Shown: positions 13,553 through 25,100, numbered from the stretch's first letter. The stretch is 64,000 nt of DNA from Gnetum montanum (GCA_015680685.1 MNCI01030754.1:83385-147384); one strand, 5' to 3'. Notes: generated by a model not told the origin, from the sequence alone. A program made the numbers and translations.

Positions 13553-14620
13553 TGATGAGTAGTTGGGTATTCCAACACTCAACGATACAAGTCACGACTA
13601 TACACGTGTGACTTGATCATAATTCATGGATGGCCAATGTAAGTATGCTAGTAGTTGATGCTCAGTTCATGATTGTTGTCTTCCCACTTTGAGTTAGTGA
13701 GGTGCATTTTGTATGGTTTAACTCTTAGTGAGGTACATGATATGATGATGTTGTTTAGCTTTTAACATATCTAAGTGTAATCATAGTAAAAAGTAATTGT
13801 AAATTCTAAGTCTAAGTACAAAGAAAATGTAAATCTATTCTAACCTATGGTGATAAGTATCCATTCTTGGCTTGCCGTACATGTCTTGGGCTAATGTAAC
13901 CATTAACTAGGATTACTAAGTAACTTTACTATTGAGTGAATCAAGCAAAGTTACTACTGGGTTGTCAAACGATTACACTTTATGCTTGAAACCAATTGTA
14001 CTTATTCCACCTTACTAATAGACATGAGAAACGTGAAGTACTTGGAAAAAGTAAATGACTTAAGAAAAGTAAACATGCTAAAAAGTAAAATTAAGCTAAG
14101 TAAAAATGAGCTCAGTGAAATGCTACAATAGTGAGAAACAATCTCAATCTTTATTTCAGGTCATGAATTGTGCCCAAGAACAATATACTCAAACAAAGAC
14201 TTTATATAATTATTAGTCACCATTCATGTACATTCACTTCTAATGCTAAGCTTAAGTTATGAAAACAAACTGTAAGAATTTAGCATAGCGTTGGTGAAAG
14301 TTCTTTTCTTTTTACACAAATGTGGATTGGTATTTATAAACATGAGCATGGCCTACTACATCACATTAACAATGATGTATGTAGAGTTACAATATTGTAG
14401 TTTGTTTGCAAAAAGGTTATATCAATTGACCAACTAAGAAAATTCTCAAAAGACTTGTCATAAGTAATAGACGAAGGTAGGCATTGTAAAGATGTAGCTA
14501 TGAAGAAGTACTTTATAAAATCCAGTGAAGCTAAGTTAGTGATGACTTAATGAAGTATGAGAGAATTTTATGAAGATAAGTTCAAGAGGAACTTAACAAA
14601 GTATAGTGAACCAAGTCCAA
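13553..14620 (-). repeat. LTR copy 1 of element A/B family
   Basis: The left edge begins TGATGAG, as do the copies at 14621 and 36782. The internal blocks are shared with those copies: CCAACCATACAA-like start, TCTTCCCAC, CTTGGCTTGCCGTACATGTC-like, GATTACAC, AGTACTTGG, AATGATGAAAAACAATCTTGATC-like and TGCCCAAG...CACTCAAA. A minus-strand TATA box (TATAAATA, 14331-14338) lies in the right-hand third, so transcription would run leftward into gag. The right end is not sharply defined because the next copy starts at 14621. Confidence 0.75.
14331..14338 (-). promoter_or_regulatory. LTR TATA box, copy 1
   Basis: Reads TATAAATA on the minus strand. Its position matches the TATA boxes in the other two LTR copies at 15383-15390 and 37530-37537, which supports it as the U3 promoter directing transcription leftward into element A. 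Confidence 0.6.
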
Positions 14621-15480
14621 TGATGAGCGACAGGTACCCCTATGCCCAACCATACAAATCACAAGCGTTCACACATGATTCGGTCAAATTCCATGGATGG
14701 GACTAATTGTGGCATCTAGATTGTTAAGCATTGATCATGGGATGCTATCTTCCCACTTGGACTAGTGGCAGCTTTGTCATGTATGGTTTAGTCCAAGGTG
14801 AGGCATATGATAATTGATGTTTTTAGGCCCTGACTATTTCTAGCAATAAACATAATTGGGAATGAAATTTAGTCTTAAGTCTAAGTAATGATGGTAATGT
14901 AAATCTACTTTAACCTAGAGCGGTGAACATCTAGTCTTGGCTTAATGTATATGTCTTGGGCTCATGTAACCATTACTGGGTTACCAAGTGTTATGCTATT
15001 GGGTGAACCAGGCAATAACTCTATTGGGATTACCAAACGATTACACTTAAACACTCGAAACTAGTCGTACTCATTTCACTTCACTAATAAACAAGAAAGT
15101 AAAATACTTGGAAATGTAAATGATTAAATTAATAAAATAGTAAAAGCTATGCTAAGTAAAATAGTAAAACTAAGTGGATGCTGCAATGATGAAAAACAAT
15201 CTTGATCTTTATTTTCAAACATGAACTATGCCCAAGTACATTTCACTCAAATAAAAATTTCATACAACTGCTCAACACAACACTATAGGCATTCACTCTA
15301 TTGCTAAACCTCCAAAAACAAACTACAAGAGTCTACCTAAGGATAGAATGAAAGTTCTTTATATTTGTGCATCCAAGTGATGTATTTATAGGTTGCACAC
15401 ATCTTGCAATATCAAATCTATGATGGCGTAGCTTGTGCTACAATATCAAATATATGATATTGTATATCGTTGGTGGACAA
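14621..15480 (-). repeat. LTR copy 2 of element A/B family, in tandem with copy 1
   Basis: It starts TGATGAGCGACAGG, like the LTR of element B (TGATGAGCGGTAG), and aligns with copy 1 and with 36782-37650 over nearly 900 bp. It is closer to element B's LTR than to copy 1 in several blocks, for example GTGGATGCTGCAATGATG and ACAAGAGTCTACCTAAGGAT. U3 sequence may extend to about 15.8 kb. Two direct LTR copies side by side can arise by LTR-LTR recombination or by insertion of one element beside another. Confidence 0.7.
15383..15390 (-). promoter_or_regulatory. LTR TATA box, copy 2
   Basis: TATAAATA on the minus strand (plus strand TATTTATA), in the same place as in the other LTR copies. Confidence 0.6.
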
Positions 15481-16034
15481 ATTTTGACTTTATCAAATAA
15501 ATACGACCGCATGCATTAAGGCATTGCCTTGACATGGTTGCATCAATGTAACCAATCGATACTTCATCATCCAAGTACAAGATTTTGTACAAGATTTCAT
15601 AATATATTAAGTTACTAACTACAATTGTAAACATATTATATCTTATGATGGAGAAGCAAATATGAATCAAAAGAAGATGCACTATCAGGAACAACTCATG
15701 AAGTTATTAGCAAGGTAGAACTTGAAGATATAACAAGCTTAAAGATGATGTTATGAATTATTAGAATAAGGAACGAGTATCAAGTTATAGAATCAATACA
15801 ATGTAACTTTGTTCATCATACAAGGATTCGTAACCACCCAAATCAATATGATTTACAATACTTGTAATTGCCAAGAATTACAAAGAGCAATCATCATTAC
15901 AAAGAAAGTTACGATCTTATATCTCCATAATATCAATATTACTATCAGTTACAAAAAGTGAATCTCCTTGTAAAAGATATTGAGTTACCAATGTTCTATT
16001 ACAAATGCAATGAAAAGATTAACCAAAAGAAAAA

Positions 16035-16130
16035 TCTAACAATAACTTAGCATTGCCCACTAGAATCAAACCCATGTTTTGAAGCTTTTAAATCAAGTCT
16101 TACCACTAGGCTAACACCTTGTTATTCTAA
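16035..16130 (-). mobile_element. tRNA-derived SINE head
   Basis: On the minus strand an A-box-like TTAGCCTAGTGGTAAG (16103-16114 core) is followed about 35 nt later by a B-box-like GGGTTTGATTCTAGT (16060-16073), the internal RNA polymerase III promoter layout of tRNA-derived SINEs. A related piece on the same strand is at 21965-22142, sharing ATAACTTAGCATTG and CTTACCACTA.GCT.AACACC. The tRNA-derived part is imperfect and would not fold as a working tRNA. Confidence 0.6.
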
Positions 16131-16477
16131 TTTAACTATATATCTTTGGGATAAATATTGTTAGTAAAAAAATGTTTTGGAGTCTAACAACCCACACTCT
16201 CTGTGACTTCCAAAAAAAAAAAAAAAAGAACAAAAAAGCCAAAAAAGAAGACACTTTTAATAACACATTTACATCAATAATATATTTTAAAAATTCCTTT
16301 AAATTGCAAATTATACTAGTAAGCTTAGTTTGAATTATGCTTGAGACACTATTATGTTTTGTTGAATTCCTAAGGTATATGTATAAGAGTTGTTAGAATG
16401 AAAGCCATCACAATATGTACCATGAGCCTATGGAGTCAATACCAAACTTTGTTAGAACATTGAAACAACATAACAAG

Positions 16478-16600
16478 GAGGTGTTAGTTTGGTGCTAAGA
16501 CTTTTGACTTGAAAGTTCCAAGTTATGGATTCGATTTTGATAGGCAATTCTGAATTATAGAATTCTATTTAGCTTATATATCTTAGGGTGTACCTATATT
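16478..16600 (+). mobile_element. tRNA-derived SINE-like piece
   Basis: Plus-strand GTGTTAGTTTGGTGCTAAG resembles the same A-box head, and TGGATTCGATTTTG (16527-16540) resembles a B-box. The following ATATCTTAGGGTGTACCTA phrase recurs near 23.2 kb as ATGTCTTGAGATGTACCTA, suggesting a shared SINE tail. Confidence 0.45.
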
Positions 16601-17084
16601 ATAATTATTTTAGATTTCAACACCCATAATTCAAACCCACATGTTTACCAATTGAGCTATGCTTTCATAAATCGTAGTAAATATTTTGATCTTTGTTAAT
16701 AAAAGCTAGTGATAAGCAACTTAAGTTGTTAGCTCATTATTTTATTAAGCAAACGGTTGTTGCTTTGAATCACAACAAAACCTCATTAGATTCTTCTGTC
16801 ATTTTTCTTCGTATCATTACCAGCCTTGTGTATCGCCTAAAATATAACCATGGCTTCAATTGTAACAACCATTTTTTTAACAACAAATTAACGATAACTT
16901 ATTTAAATTCCATGTGTTGTTCAAACCTCCTCAAGGAAAGTTCGCCAATATGAAACGTAATGGCGATCATACCAGCTTCCCAAGTTATTGGGTGAAAATC
17001 TATTTTGTTTAATAATAAACAACCAATAACAGAAATAAAACCAAAGGAATTCCTCCGTACGGTCATCTTAAATCATCGAAATAA

Positions 17085-17156
17085 AAATAAAAATATAAAA
17101 ATATAAAAAAGTTTACTTCAATAGGGAACATCCTATTTTGAAGTTCAAACCCTAGC
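17085..17156 (+). promoter_or_regulatory. Putative promoter and telo-box of the PPR gene
   Basis: A run of TATAAAAATATAAAAAAG (about 17092-17110) could act as a TATA region. About 40 bp further on lies AAACCCTAGC (17147-17156), the plant telo-box motif often found near the 5' end of housekeeping and organelle-biogenesis genes. The sequence then becomes less AT-rich, as expected of a 5' leader. Confidence 0.4.
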
Positions 17157-17302
17157 TGGCGACGGGAAGTTCTCGGTCGTGATCGCTTTTTACGAATGTT
17201 TTCCCGAAATGTTTGCAGTTATCTTCAATCTTACCTCTGAGTGACTCTCATGTTTCTGAAGGCTCTAGCAGGAGTTTTGATTTTCTAATTTCGTTTTAAA
17301 GC

Positions 17303-17321
17303 ATGAATGCAATGATGGCAT
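17303..17321 (+). CDS. Possible short upstream coding exon of the PPR gene
   Basis: An ATG at 17303 opens six codons plus one base and is followed at 17322 by a strong 5' splice site (T|GTAAGAA). A 3' splice site AG at 17958-17959 (TTTGCTGAAG|GT) would join it in frame to the main frame, adding nine residues before the Met at 17968. The intron would be 636 nt. The alternative is a 5'-UTR intron or no intron, with translation starting at 17968. The frame match is suggestive but could be chance (1 in 3). Confidence 0.35.
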
Positions 17322-17967
17322 GTAAGAATCCTGAACATATTTTAAAACGTTTTATTTTGGGCATATATTTAAGGGCTTTCGTTACTTTTTTTTAAAAAAT
17401 AATTGAGTTGGAGAAGTGTCGGTATGGTACCGTAACAGCGGATGCTCTAATTAGTTTCATACTTTCATATATTTAGAACGTTTTCGAACTTTAATTGCTT
17501 CTATGAATCCATTTTATGTTTTGTTTCATTTTATGGAATAAAGATGTTCATTAAACCGTCTCCTGGAAGACTTCTGAGTTTCAAGTTGATCCATGATTTA
17601 AAGGAATAGTGAAAAATATAACTATAATATTACATTGGAAGATTCAGGAGTGACAACAAGTACACTGGTTTGTCTGTAGACGGTTGTTTTTAATTTAACA
17701 GTAATTCAGATTTAGCAAGGCAGTATTCTTTGTTACAAGAAGCAATGTGAAAAAAAATTCTTTTTTCCATTCATTTGTAATTTCAGTATTCAACAGTAGT
17801 TTCTTTGATTGATCAACTTTTAGAGTTCTGCTTCAGCAATTAATAGTGTTTCCTAATACGGACACTTTTGTGACTTTCTACCATTATTCATATTCCAACT
17901 TTCTTTCCCATTAATCTGGAAATTTTGATGTCTTCTAATTTGAAATCCGTTTGCTGAAGGTCGCTTT

Positions 17968-20616
17968 ATGCTCCGTTGCCACTGGTCCTCTTGTACTGGG
18001 ATTTCTTTGCAAAGAACGCAACTATTTTCTTTGTTTCAAAATGGAGATGACAGGTCTGTTTCTCAGGGTTATGACAATTACAGTAGCATAGCTTTTACAG
18101 AAAAGGATGTGAGCGAAGTTTGTAGTATTCTTAAAAAAGGCACGTGGGGATTGGACATAGAAGAAGCCCTTGGGCAAGTCCACTGTAAGTTCAATCCTGA
18201 ACATGTTGCAGAAGTGTTTAAAAGACAGAATAATGTTGACATGGCATTAAAATTCTTTAAATGGGTTCAGGCACAAAATTATCCTTATGACCAAGAAGCA
18301 TATGATCTCCTTCTCGTGATGCTTGCTAACGACAAGCAGTTTGAAAAATTGAAAGGCATCTGTGAGGAGATGGGTAGAGCTGGATTTGAACCCAGGTCTT
18401 CTACTTGTATGAAACTTGTTGAAAGTTTCATTCAATATAAAATGTTCAGAGAAGCAGTTGAAATGATTTTCACTATGAGGAAGCTCAAATTTAGACCTGC
18501 ATTCTCTGCATATACAACTCTTATTGGTACACTTTTGGAAGCTCGTGAGCCAGATGTTGCTGTATCATTGTTCAAAGATATGCAGGAAATAGGTTATGAA
18601 GTGAGTACTCAGTTGTTCACTAGTCTGGTTCGTGCATTTGCAAGAGAAGGAAAACTTGATGCCAGCTTGTCTTTGCTAGATGAAATGAAAAGTAATGGTT
18701 TTGAAGCAGACATTGTTGTATATAATGTTTGCATAGATTGTTTTGGAAAGGCAGGCAAACTAGATATGGCCTGGAAATTCTTTCATGAGATGAAAACACA
18801 AAATATTATGCCAGATGAGGTAACATATAGTACTATGATTGGTGTGCTTTGTAAGGCACATAAGTTAGATGAAGCAACGAAAATGCTTCATGATATGCAT
18901 CTTACCCGAAATGTTCCATGTGCTTTTGCATATAATACATTGATTGTAGGATATGCAAATGCAGGGAAGTTTGAAGACGCCTACAATCTACTTGATAGAA
19001 TGAGGGAAAAAGGAAGCAAACCAGATGTTGTAGCATACAACGGTATTCTTACATGCCTTGGAAAGAAAGGTAAAGTGGATGAAGCCTATCAGGTTTTTAG
19101 TAAAATGAAAAATGATGCTGAACCTAATATTCATACATACAATATTATGATTGACATGCTATGCAAAGCAAAACGATTGGAGGAGGCATATAAGTTGCAG
19201 GACTTAATGGTAAGATCTGGGTTATCTCCAAATGTTTTGACAATGAACATTATGATTGACAGGCTTTGCAAAATCCAGAGAGTAGATGATGCCTATAACC
19301 TTTTTCTCACATTAAAGGAAAAAGGCTACCAGCCTGATGTCATTACGTATGCTTCCTTGGTTGATGGGCTTGGTAGACAAGGTAGGGTTGAAGAATCATA
19401 CCAACTGTTTGAAAGAATGCTAGATGAAGGACATCCACCAAATGTAGTTGTTTACACATCTCTCATGAAGAACTTTTTCAAGGCAGGTAGAAATGCTGAT
19501 GGGCACAAGACATTCAAGGAAATGGTTCGAAATGGTTGCTCTCCAGATTTACATTGTTACAATGTGTACATGGACTGTGTTCTGAAAAGTGGACAGGTTG
19601 ACAAGGCCTATGAGATATTTGAAGAAATCAAGCAACATGGTTATGTTCCAAGTGTTCATACTTACTCAATTCTTATGCATGGGCTCATAAAGGCAGGAAA
19701 AGCACAGGAGACATATAAGCTTTTTTATGCAATGAAAGAGCAAGGTTTGGAACTTGACACAATGGCTTACAATACCACCATCGATGGTTTTTGTAAGTCA
19801 GGAAAGGTGAACAAAGCTTACCAGCTTCTTGAAGAAATGAAATTGAAGGGTCATTGTCCAACGGTAGTGACTTATGGCACAATTATAAATGGTCTTGTAA
19901 AGTTAGAAAGACTTGACGAGGCCTATATGCTGTTTGAGGAAGCAAAAGCCAAAGGCTTGGATTTAAATGTTGTTGTATATAGCAGTCTAATAGATGGGTT
20001 TGGTTTGGTAGGGAGGATAGATGAAGCATACCTGATAATGGAAGAAATGATGCAGAAGGGCCTGACCCCAAACGTTTACACATGGAACTGTCTATTGAAT
20101 GCTCTTGTAAAGGCAGAAGAGATTAGTGAAGCACTTGTATGCTTTCAGTCCATGAAAGATATGAAGTGCTCTCCAAATATTGTAACCTACAGTACCATAA
20201 TAAATGGTCTTTGTAAAATAAGAAAATTTAACAAAGCTTTTGTGTTTTGGCAAGAAATGCAAAAACAGGGCTATGCTCCTGATATTGTGTTATACACAAC
20301 TATGATTTCTGGATTAGCAAAAGCTGGAAATATAGCAGAAGCTTTTTCTCTGTTTCAGAAACTTAAAGACAAAGGTTGCAATCCTGATTCAGTTTGTTAT
20401 AGTGCACTTATTACTGGCTTAAGCAGTGTTGGCAGACCGTTGGAGGCATTTAGAGTTTTTGAGGAAGGGAGATTAAAGGGTTCTAGGATAAATATTCAAA
20501 GTTGCGTTTCTCTCCTTGATGCTCTTCATAAAGATGGAAATGTTGATCAGGCTGCAATCGTAGGTGCAGTTTTGAAGGAACTTGCCACATCTCACCAATC
20601 TTCAGAGTATATGTAG
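17968..20616 (+). CDS. P-class pentatricopeptide repeat protein, At3g06920-like
   Basis: Intact frame of 882 codons without stops or introns. After an N-terminal segment of about 107 residues come 22 consecutive PPR motifs, each 35 residues (one of 34), from residue 108 to 876, then a six-residue tail. No E, DYW or SMR domain follows, so it is P class. The repeat order and non-repeat wording closely match my memory of Arabidopsis At3g06920, for example RKFKFRPAFSAYTTLIG there against RKLKFRPAFSAYTTLIG here, and LTPNVYTWNCLLNALVKAEE. P-class PPR proteins bind organelle RNA and affect its stability, splicing or translation. The N-terminus is rich in Ser, Gln and Arg, weakly like a mitochondrial or plastid transit peptide. 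It is the only intact host gene seen. The start at 17968 is the first Met of the open frame; a spliced upstream start at 17303 is possible. Confidence 0.95.
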   Translation: MLRCHWSSCTGISLQRTQLFSLFQNGDDRSVSQGYDNYSSIAFTEKDVSEVCSILKKGTWGLDIEEALGQVHCKFNPEHVAEVFKRQNNVDMALKFFKWVQAQNYPYDQEAYDLLLVMLANDKQFEKLKGICEEMGRAGFEPRSSTCMKLVESFIQYKMFREAVEMIFTMRKLKFRPAFSAYTTLIGTLLEAREPDVAVSLFKDMQEIGYEVSTQLFTSLVRAFAREGKLDASLSLLDEMKSNGFEADIVVYNVCIDCFGKAGKLDMAWKFFHEMKTQNIMPDEVTYSTMIGVLCKAHKLDEATKMLHDMHLTRNVPCAFAYNTLIVGYANAGKFEDAYNLLDRMREKGSKPDVVAYNGILTCLGKKGKVDEAYQVFSKMKNDAEPNIHTYNIMIDMLCKAKRLEEAYKLQDLMVRSGLSPNVLTMNIMIDRLCKIQRVDDAYNLFLTLKEKGYQPDVITYASLVDGLGRQGRVEESYQLFERMLDEGHPPNVVVYTSLMKNFFKAGRNADGHKTFKEMVRNGCSPDLHCYNVYMDCVLKSGQVDKAYEIFEEIKQHGYVPSVHTYSILMHGLIKAGKAQETYKLFYAMKEQGLELDTMAYNTTIDGFCKSGKVNKAYQLLEEMKLKGHCPTVVTYGTIINGLVKLERLDEAYMLFEEAKAKGLDLNVVVYSSLIDGFGLVGRIDEAYLIMEEMMQKGLTPNVYTWNCLLNALVKAEEISEALVCFQSMKDMKCSPNIVTYSTIINGLCKIRKFNKAFVFWQEMQKQGYAPDIVLYTTMISGLAKAGNIAEAFSLFQKLKDKGCNPDSVCYSALITGLSSVGRPLEAFRVFEEGRLKGSRINIQSCVSLLDALHKDGNVDQAAIVGAVLKELATSHQSSEYM

Positions 20617-21905
20617 TACTTTTAAATGGCACATCCAATATCATAAAGCCTTTCTAAAGTTAGAAGCTAACTGTTATCTTTGTTTTCGTTATCATTATTT
20701 ACGTTGTGAACTTAATACCATGCACTTTTATAAGTGGCACGTCCGGCATGCAAACATTTGAGAGGGCAGTAGTTGTCTTTAACTTGTTGAAGCCAAACTC
20801 TCCCTACCAGATAGCCCAGTGATATGTGGAAAATGTGAGACATTTAGACTTTCCTGTTGCAACATTGCATGTTTACAAGAATTTCTTTGTACGTAGTCCA
20901 CCTGGTGAGTCTGCTTCCAAAAACACTTTCAGCTTTCAGAAGGATCTGCTATTCTTTATAATTATCCTTATTATTATTATCAACATTTTATTGAACTAAT
21001 CTGCATTGACCAGACCTTCATGCTATCATTGCAGTTTCAGGCACTGATTATGATTATTGGTCATGAATGGCATCTACCAAATAGGACATTGTCTTCTGAC
21101 AACGGTTCTTCCTGGTTCTTGTCCAATTTCTGGTAATACACCTCTTTTCTCAATGGGTTTTCTGAAATAGATGTATTTTAGTTTACCAAAATCAATTTAT
21201 TGTTGAGTGCTGATTATGCACTATCTTACACATTTTTGGTGAACCAAATTACCAAATTTGTTACGTCCAGGTGTCAGGTAATGCGGGGTATGTATTAGCA
21301 GTCTGTTGCTTTTGTTTCTGGATTCTCTTCAATCCTAGCAGTTCAAGGCCTATGCCCCAAATTACGATTCACAAGATCTGTTCCTTGTCAACATTTGCAA
21401 TGTGTACTCCCATTGTGCCAAGTGAGTGCAGCAAGGTGTTTTAAATAGATAAATTTGTACAAGGGATTTTTATCTTTTATTTTAGGGCCAAATGTGACTG
21501 CTTCTGTATTCTTGTTCAAAGTCTTGATTATTGTTTTTACATCAACGGAGTGTTTTTGTCATGGGTCCATTGTTAAGGTTAATTTCTCTCACTCACTTGT
21601 AGTGAGGAATTCAGCATGGAATGAAGTGGAGGATGGATTTCAAAGATCATCCAGTAGCTGTTTACTCCTTGCTATGGAACCAATGCTTGTTTATGCTTTG
21701 CCATTGGTACCTACAGAGAATGATAAGCTTACTGGTGTAGCCAGATAATGGAATACTACAGTATGATAAACTTTTGAACATTTTGAGTTTTTCAAGAAGA
21801 TTTCTATTATATATATATGATTGGAAGTCTAGTTTGTGTTAAATTCATTTGGTTTTTGTTCAGGTGTGTGAAACTAAAATTAAATTTTTGCTTTTGTCGA
21901 CCGAG
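20617..21905 (+). other. Region downstream of the PPR gene, probable 3' UTR then intergenic
   Basis: No conserved coding signal. The first several hundred bases probably include the 3' UTR, but I cannot place a cleavage site. The 97-codon open frame at 21.45-21.75 kb has no recognisable domain and I do not call it. Confidence 0.4.
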
Positions 21906-22075
21906 ACCCTCTTGGATACAGCCATCTGAGTTCCAGAATTTCTTTTATGATTTTTTTTTTTTAAATTCATAACTTAGCATTGTCATCTAAACCCTCTTGG
22001 ATACAGCCATCTGAGTTCCAGAATTTCTTTTATGATTTTTTTTTTTTAAATTCATAACTTAGCATTGTCATCTAA
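21906..22075. repeat. Perfect 85-bp tandem duplication
   Basis: Copies at 21906-21990 and 21991-22075 look identical, including a 12-base T run. Such identity beside strongly diverged neighbours points to a very recent duplication or an assembly duplication like those at the single-N gaps. Confidence 0.85.
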
Positions 22076-22142
22076 AATCTGACCAGTGACATGGAATGAG
22101 GTTTTTAGTCCAAGGATCTTACCACTAAGCTTAACACCTTTT
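21965..22142 (-). mobile_element. tRNA-derived SINE piece
   Basis: The minus strand carries GGTGTTAAGCTTAGTGGTAAG (22119-22139), the same A-box head as at 16103-16114, and shares the flanking phrase ATAACTTAGCATTG with that copy. The T run on the plus strand at about 21951-21962 would be the SINE's A tail on the minus strand. The B-box is poor. Confidence 0.5.
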
Positions 22143-25100
22143 TGTATCCATATAATAATGTATAGATTAAGGAAAGCTAAAGGGGTTCATGGAATACATA
22201 TGTTTACTTTTAACATGCAAATGCATGTTAAGACATTGTGTGATATATTGTGTGATATTTGGAATTCTTTCAAATGCTATTATGAATCATTTGGGCTACT
22301 TATTTGGTTTTTCTCAAGGATAAGAAGAGACTACGATTTGAATTACTATTTGCAATCTCCTTGAAACAAAAACATAGTTACCCTATTTAATGACACATTT
22401 TCTTATTGGATAAAAGTTCCACCTAAACATAAAACTTTAAAAATACATTTTATACATAGCAAGCATTGTGTGCAATAATATCGTGAAATTGGTTAAATAA
22501 ATAAAGTGTGGTTGAAATGTGAATACATGAATGAATTTTCAAAGTTGCAAGAAGAGATAAATTGCATAATATAAATATTAACAAAAGACTTTAAGTGAGT
22601 GGTTTTTATTGTAGATAAGCTAGAAGAATGGTGTCTTAGATGCTTTAGTTATATTTAAAGAAAATTATATAATGAGCCTTTAAAATCCATTGCTGCATCA
22701 CAATTCAAAGAATGCTTCTAAAAGGGAGACTACAAATGATATAGGGAAAATGATTGAAGATGATATGGAAAAATTGTACATAAGAATTTAGCTCTTAATA
22801 AAGGTAAATAGCAAAAGAAAACTCATGTAGTGGATCACAATTTATTCCAACAAAGCTAGAATGATGATTCTTTGACATGTAAAAAGATGTTCTACTTTAA
22901 GTGCTTCAACATTAATGATTTGTAGAACAACATTATATTTGAGAATAATCTATTGAAATCCAACATGGAATGTGATAATTAAGGTTTGTGACTCAATTTC
23001 TACAAGTCACAAGTTCAAGATTAGTGATTTATACTAAAATACATAGGCATTGGACAACAAATAATGGCTAAAATTGTTTGAAAATAGGTGACTCAAGTGG
23101 TTACCTCATTGTCAGACAAATATTTACAAGAACAAGGCTACTAATTTGCCTTACTTATGCATTGTTAGATACTTTTATAGTTCTTGTAATGAATGATGTT
23201 GATTATATGTCTTGAGATGTACCTAAATTCTTAACTTTTTTAGGTTTCAATACCCCCTTCTAATCAATAATAGCTAAAATTGCATTGGAAAACATATATT
23301 TAGGAGTATGGTGTTCAGTAACTAGTCATGGAAAATTATGGTGAAATCATTTGCCTACTCTAAGATGTTAGCACATGTTCTTGGTCAAAAAGCATGGCAA
23401 TGATGATCAAATTTCCTTTGTATGTTATTAGTGTTTGGGGTGGGGTGGTGTGGGGATTACTTTTGGTCATAGCTAATGTATAGTAATAAACTTGTTTGCA
23501 AACATGTTGCAAGTTTGCTAAGCAAGTTGCAAATTGAGTTGGAAATAAAAATTGATGAGGTTGAAGCTGAAAACTGTCTGAAAAGATTTTGATAAGTCAA
23601 ATGAAAATGCATATAAAACATAGATTTTACATTAAAAATTGTGAAGAGAGAAAATGGATCCTTGAACTCAACTTAGGTCAGCTAGCATTTCAGTCAGCCC
23701 AAGTTGGAAAACACTAAATAGACTCAGAAAATTTGATTTTTGTTTAAAACTAACAGCACAACTTGGATTCTGATGAACCAAAGGTCAAATCAAGTATTTG
23801 TTATCATCTTGGCTGCATTTGTAAGGTCAAATTCTTGTTAGGACATCATCTTAAAGCACCTTCTTAACAAAGCTATTTCAAGAGAGATTTAACTTTAATT
23901 AAAAACCAGCTCAAAATTCTAATTTGATAACATGTTATAGGGATATCAGTGAAGGGCACTTTAAGTTGCAATCCCCGCAATTTGCCTGACGCTAAATTTT
24001 CCTGAGAACAATTTATCCTCAATGCAAATGGCTGAGAGTGACACCTTTTGTAGCAGCTGTGAAATCACCTTATGTCTTACTGCAAAGCATTGCGAGCGGA
24101 GAAGTGTTTTCTCAATACAAGTAACGCTCATATAAATGTGCAATGCAATGTTAAGCTTCCAAAGTACATGAAAAAACAGTCAAATTTGCAATTTCCTTAT
24201 TAAAATAAATTCTTTTTTAATTAATTTGTAATTCATATGTACAATAGCTTTCTTCCACCGAATACTATAAAGCCTTTGTTTTGAACATCATTTTCTGATG
24301 TTGGTAAAAATGCATGCAAGACCCGAACATTAAAAAATGCACCCACCTGAAGATAGATTATTGGTTACTAATAAAATGTAGAATAACATTTGTTTGAAAT
24401 AAAGCATAAGGATTTATTCTGTTGGAATTCGATAAAACTCACAGTAGAGAGTGATGGTTCAGAATCGGGCGATACTGAAGCTGCGTAAGAAAGAAATCCG
24501 GCTTCCAAAACTTCTGATTCTAATACATTATGTTCAAGACCTGCTGTCAAATTTGCCTTTCTTGGAAGGCCAGGTGATCTTGCATGATATGATATATATG
24601 ATTATGCTTATGAAAGGCTATTTTAACAATCTCTTGTCAATTAACACCTGGAAGCAATGGTAGAGTCATAAGTACATGTTAAGTCCAAAGAAGAACAACT
24701 GGAACTGGACACGGTGAGGCAAGTCACATCTATAGAATCATTTAGTGTTTTTACTATTTTCCTACTTTGTCCATATCTTTTTTATTTGCTTTCCTTAGAT
24801 GGTTTATCTTTAGCTTTGTGACCTAACTCCCTTCTCAAGAGTTTTTGAAACCATGGAAAAGCACGGCATACCATGAGAAAAGAAAATTCGCGTTTGCAGC
24901 AACTATAGATGTCGCCAATGCAATTATTATAAGAATACTGATTACTAAAATAATGTAAATGAAGATATTGACATTAATATTATATGAAATATTATATGTT
25001 TATGACAGTTTAGGATTGAGTAAAACGTAAAAGACAATTAATATAAAAAAAATCTCTATTGGCAAAACACATTAAATTAATGAATGTTCAAAGGAAAACG

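Larger units (their letters stand above)
1990..15480 (-). mobile_element. Element A: degraded Ty3/gypsy retrotransposon with extra ORF
   Basis: Read on the minus strand, the order is: LTR copies (15.5-13.55 kb), gag (from 13350), protease (~10.7 kb), reverse transcriptase and RNase H (10.0-8.5 kb), integrase (8.4-7.2 kb), a non-coding stretch with short repeats (7.2-4.85 kb), then a second long coiled-coil ORF (4.84-2.0 kb). The RT and integrase show typical plant Ty3/gypsy motifs, all broken by many stops. Element B (36.8-46.3 kb) is homologous over the LTR, gag-pro, the 7.2-4.85 kb stretch and the extra ORF, which confirms that these parts belong to one family. The RT wording resembles Athila-type non-chromoviruses, but I could not settle the lineage. 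The 3' LTR is not seen. Boundaries are approximate. Confidence 0.8.
15481..17080. other. Intergenic DNA with SINE debris
   Basis: No gene is seen. The stretch is AT-rich, has a poly-A run at 16208-16227, and carries two tRNA-related SINE-like pieces described separately. The small open frame at 16.69-16.95 kb has no recognisable domain and I do not call it. Confidence 0.5.

Noticed and set aside
21455-21748. 97-codon open frame after the PPR gene
   Set aside because: No domain, hydrophobic start followed by low-complexity text, and no codon-use support. More likely 3' UTR or intergenic.
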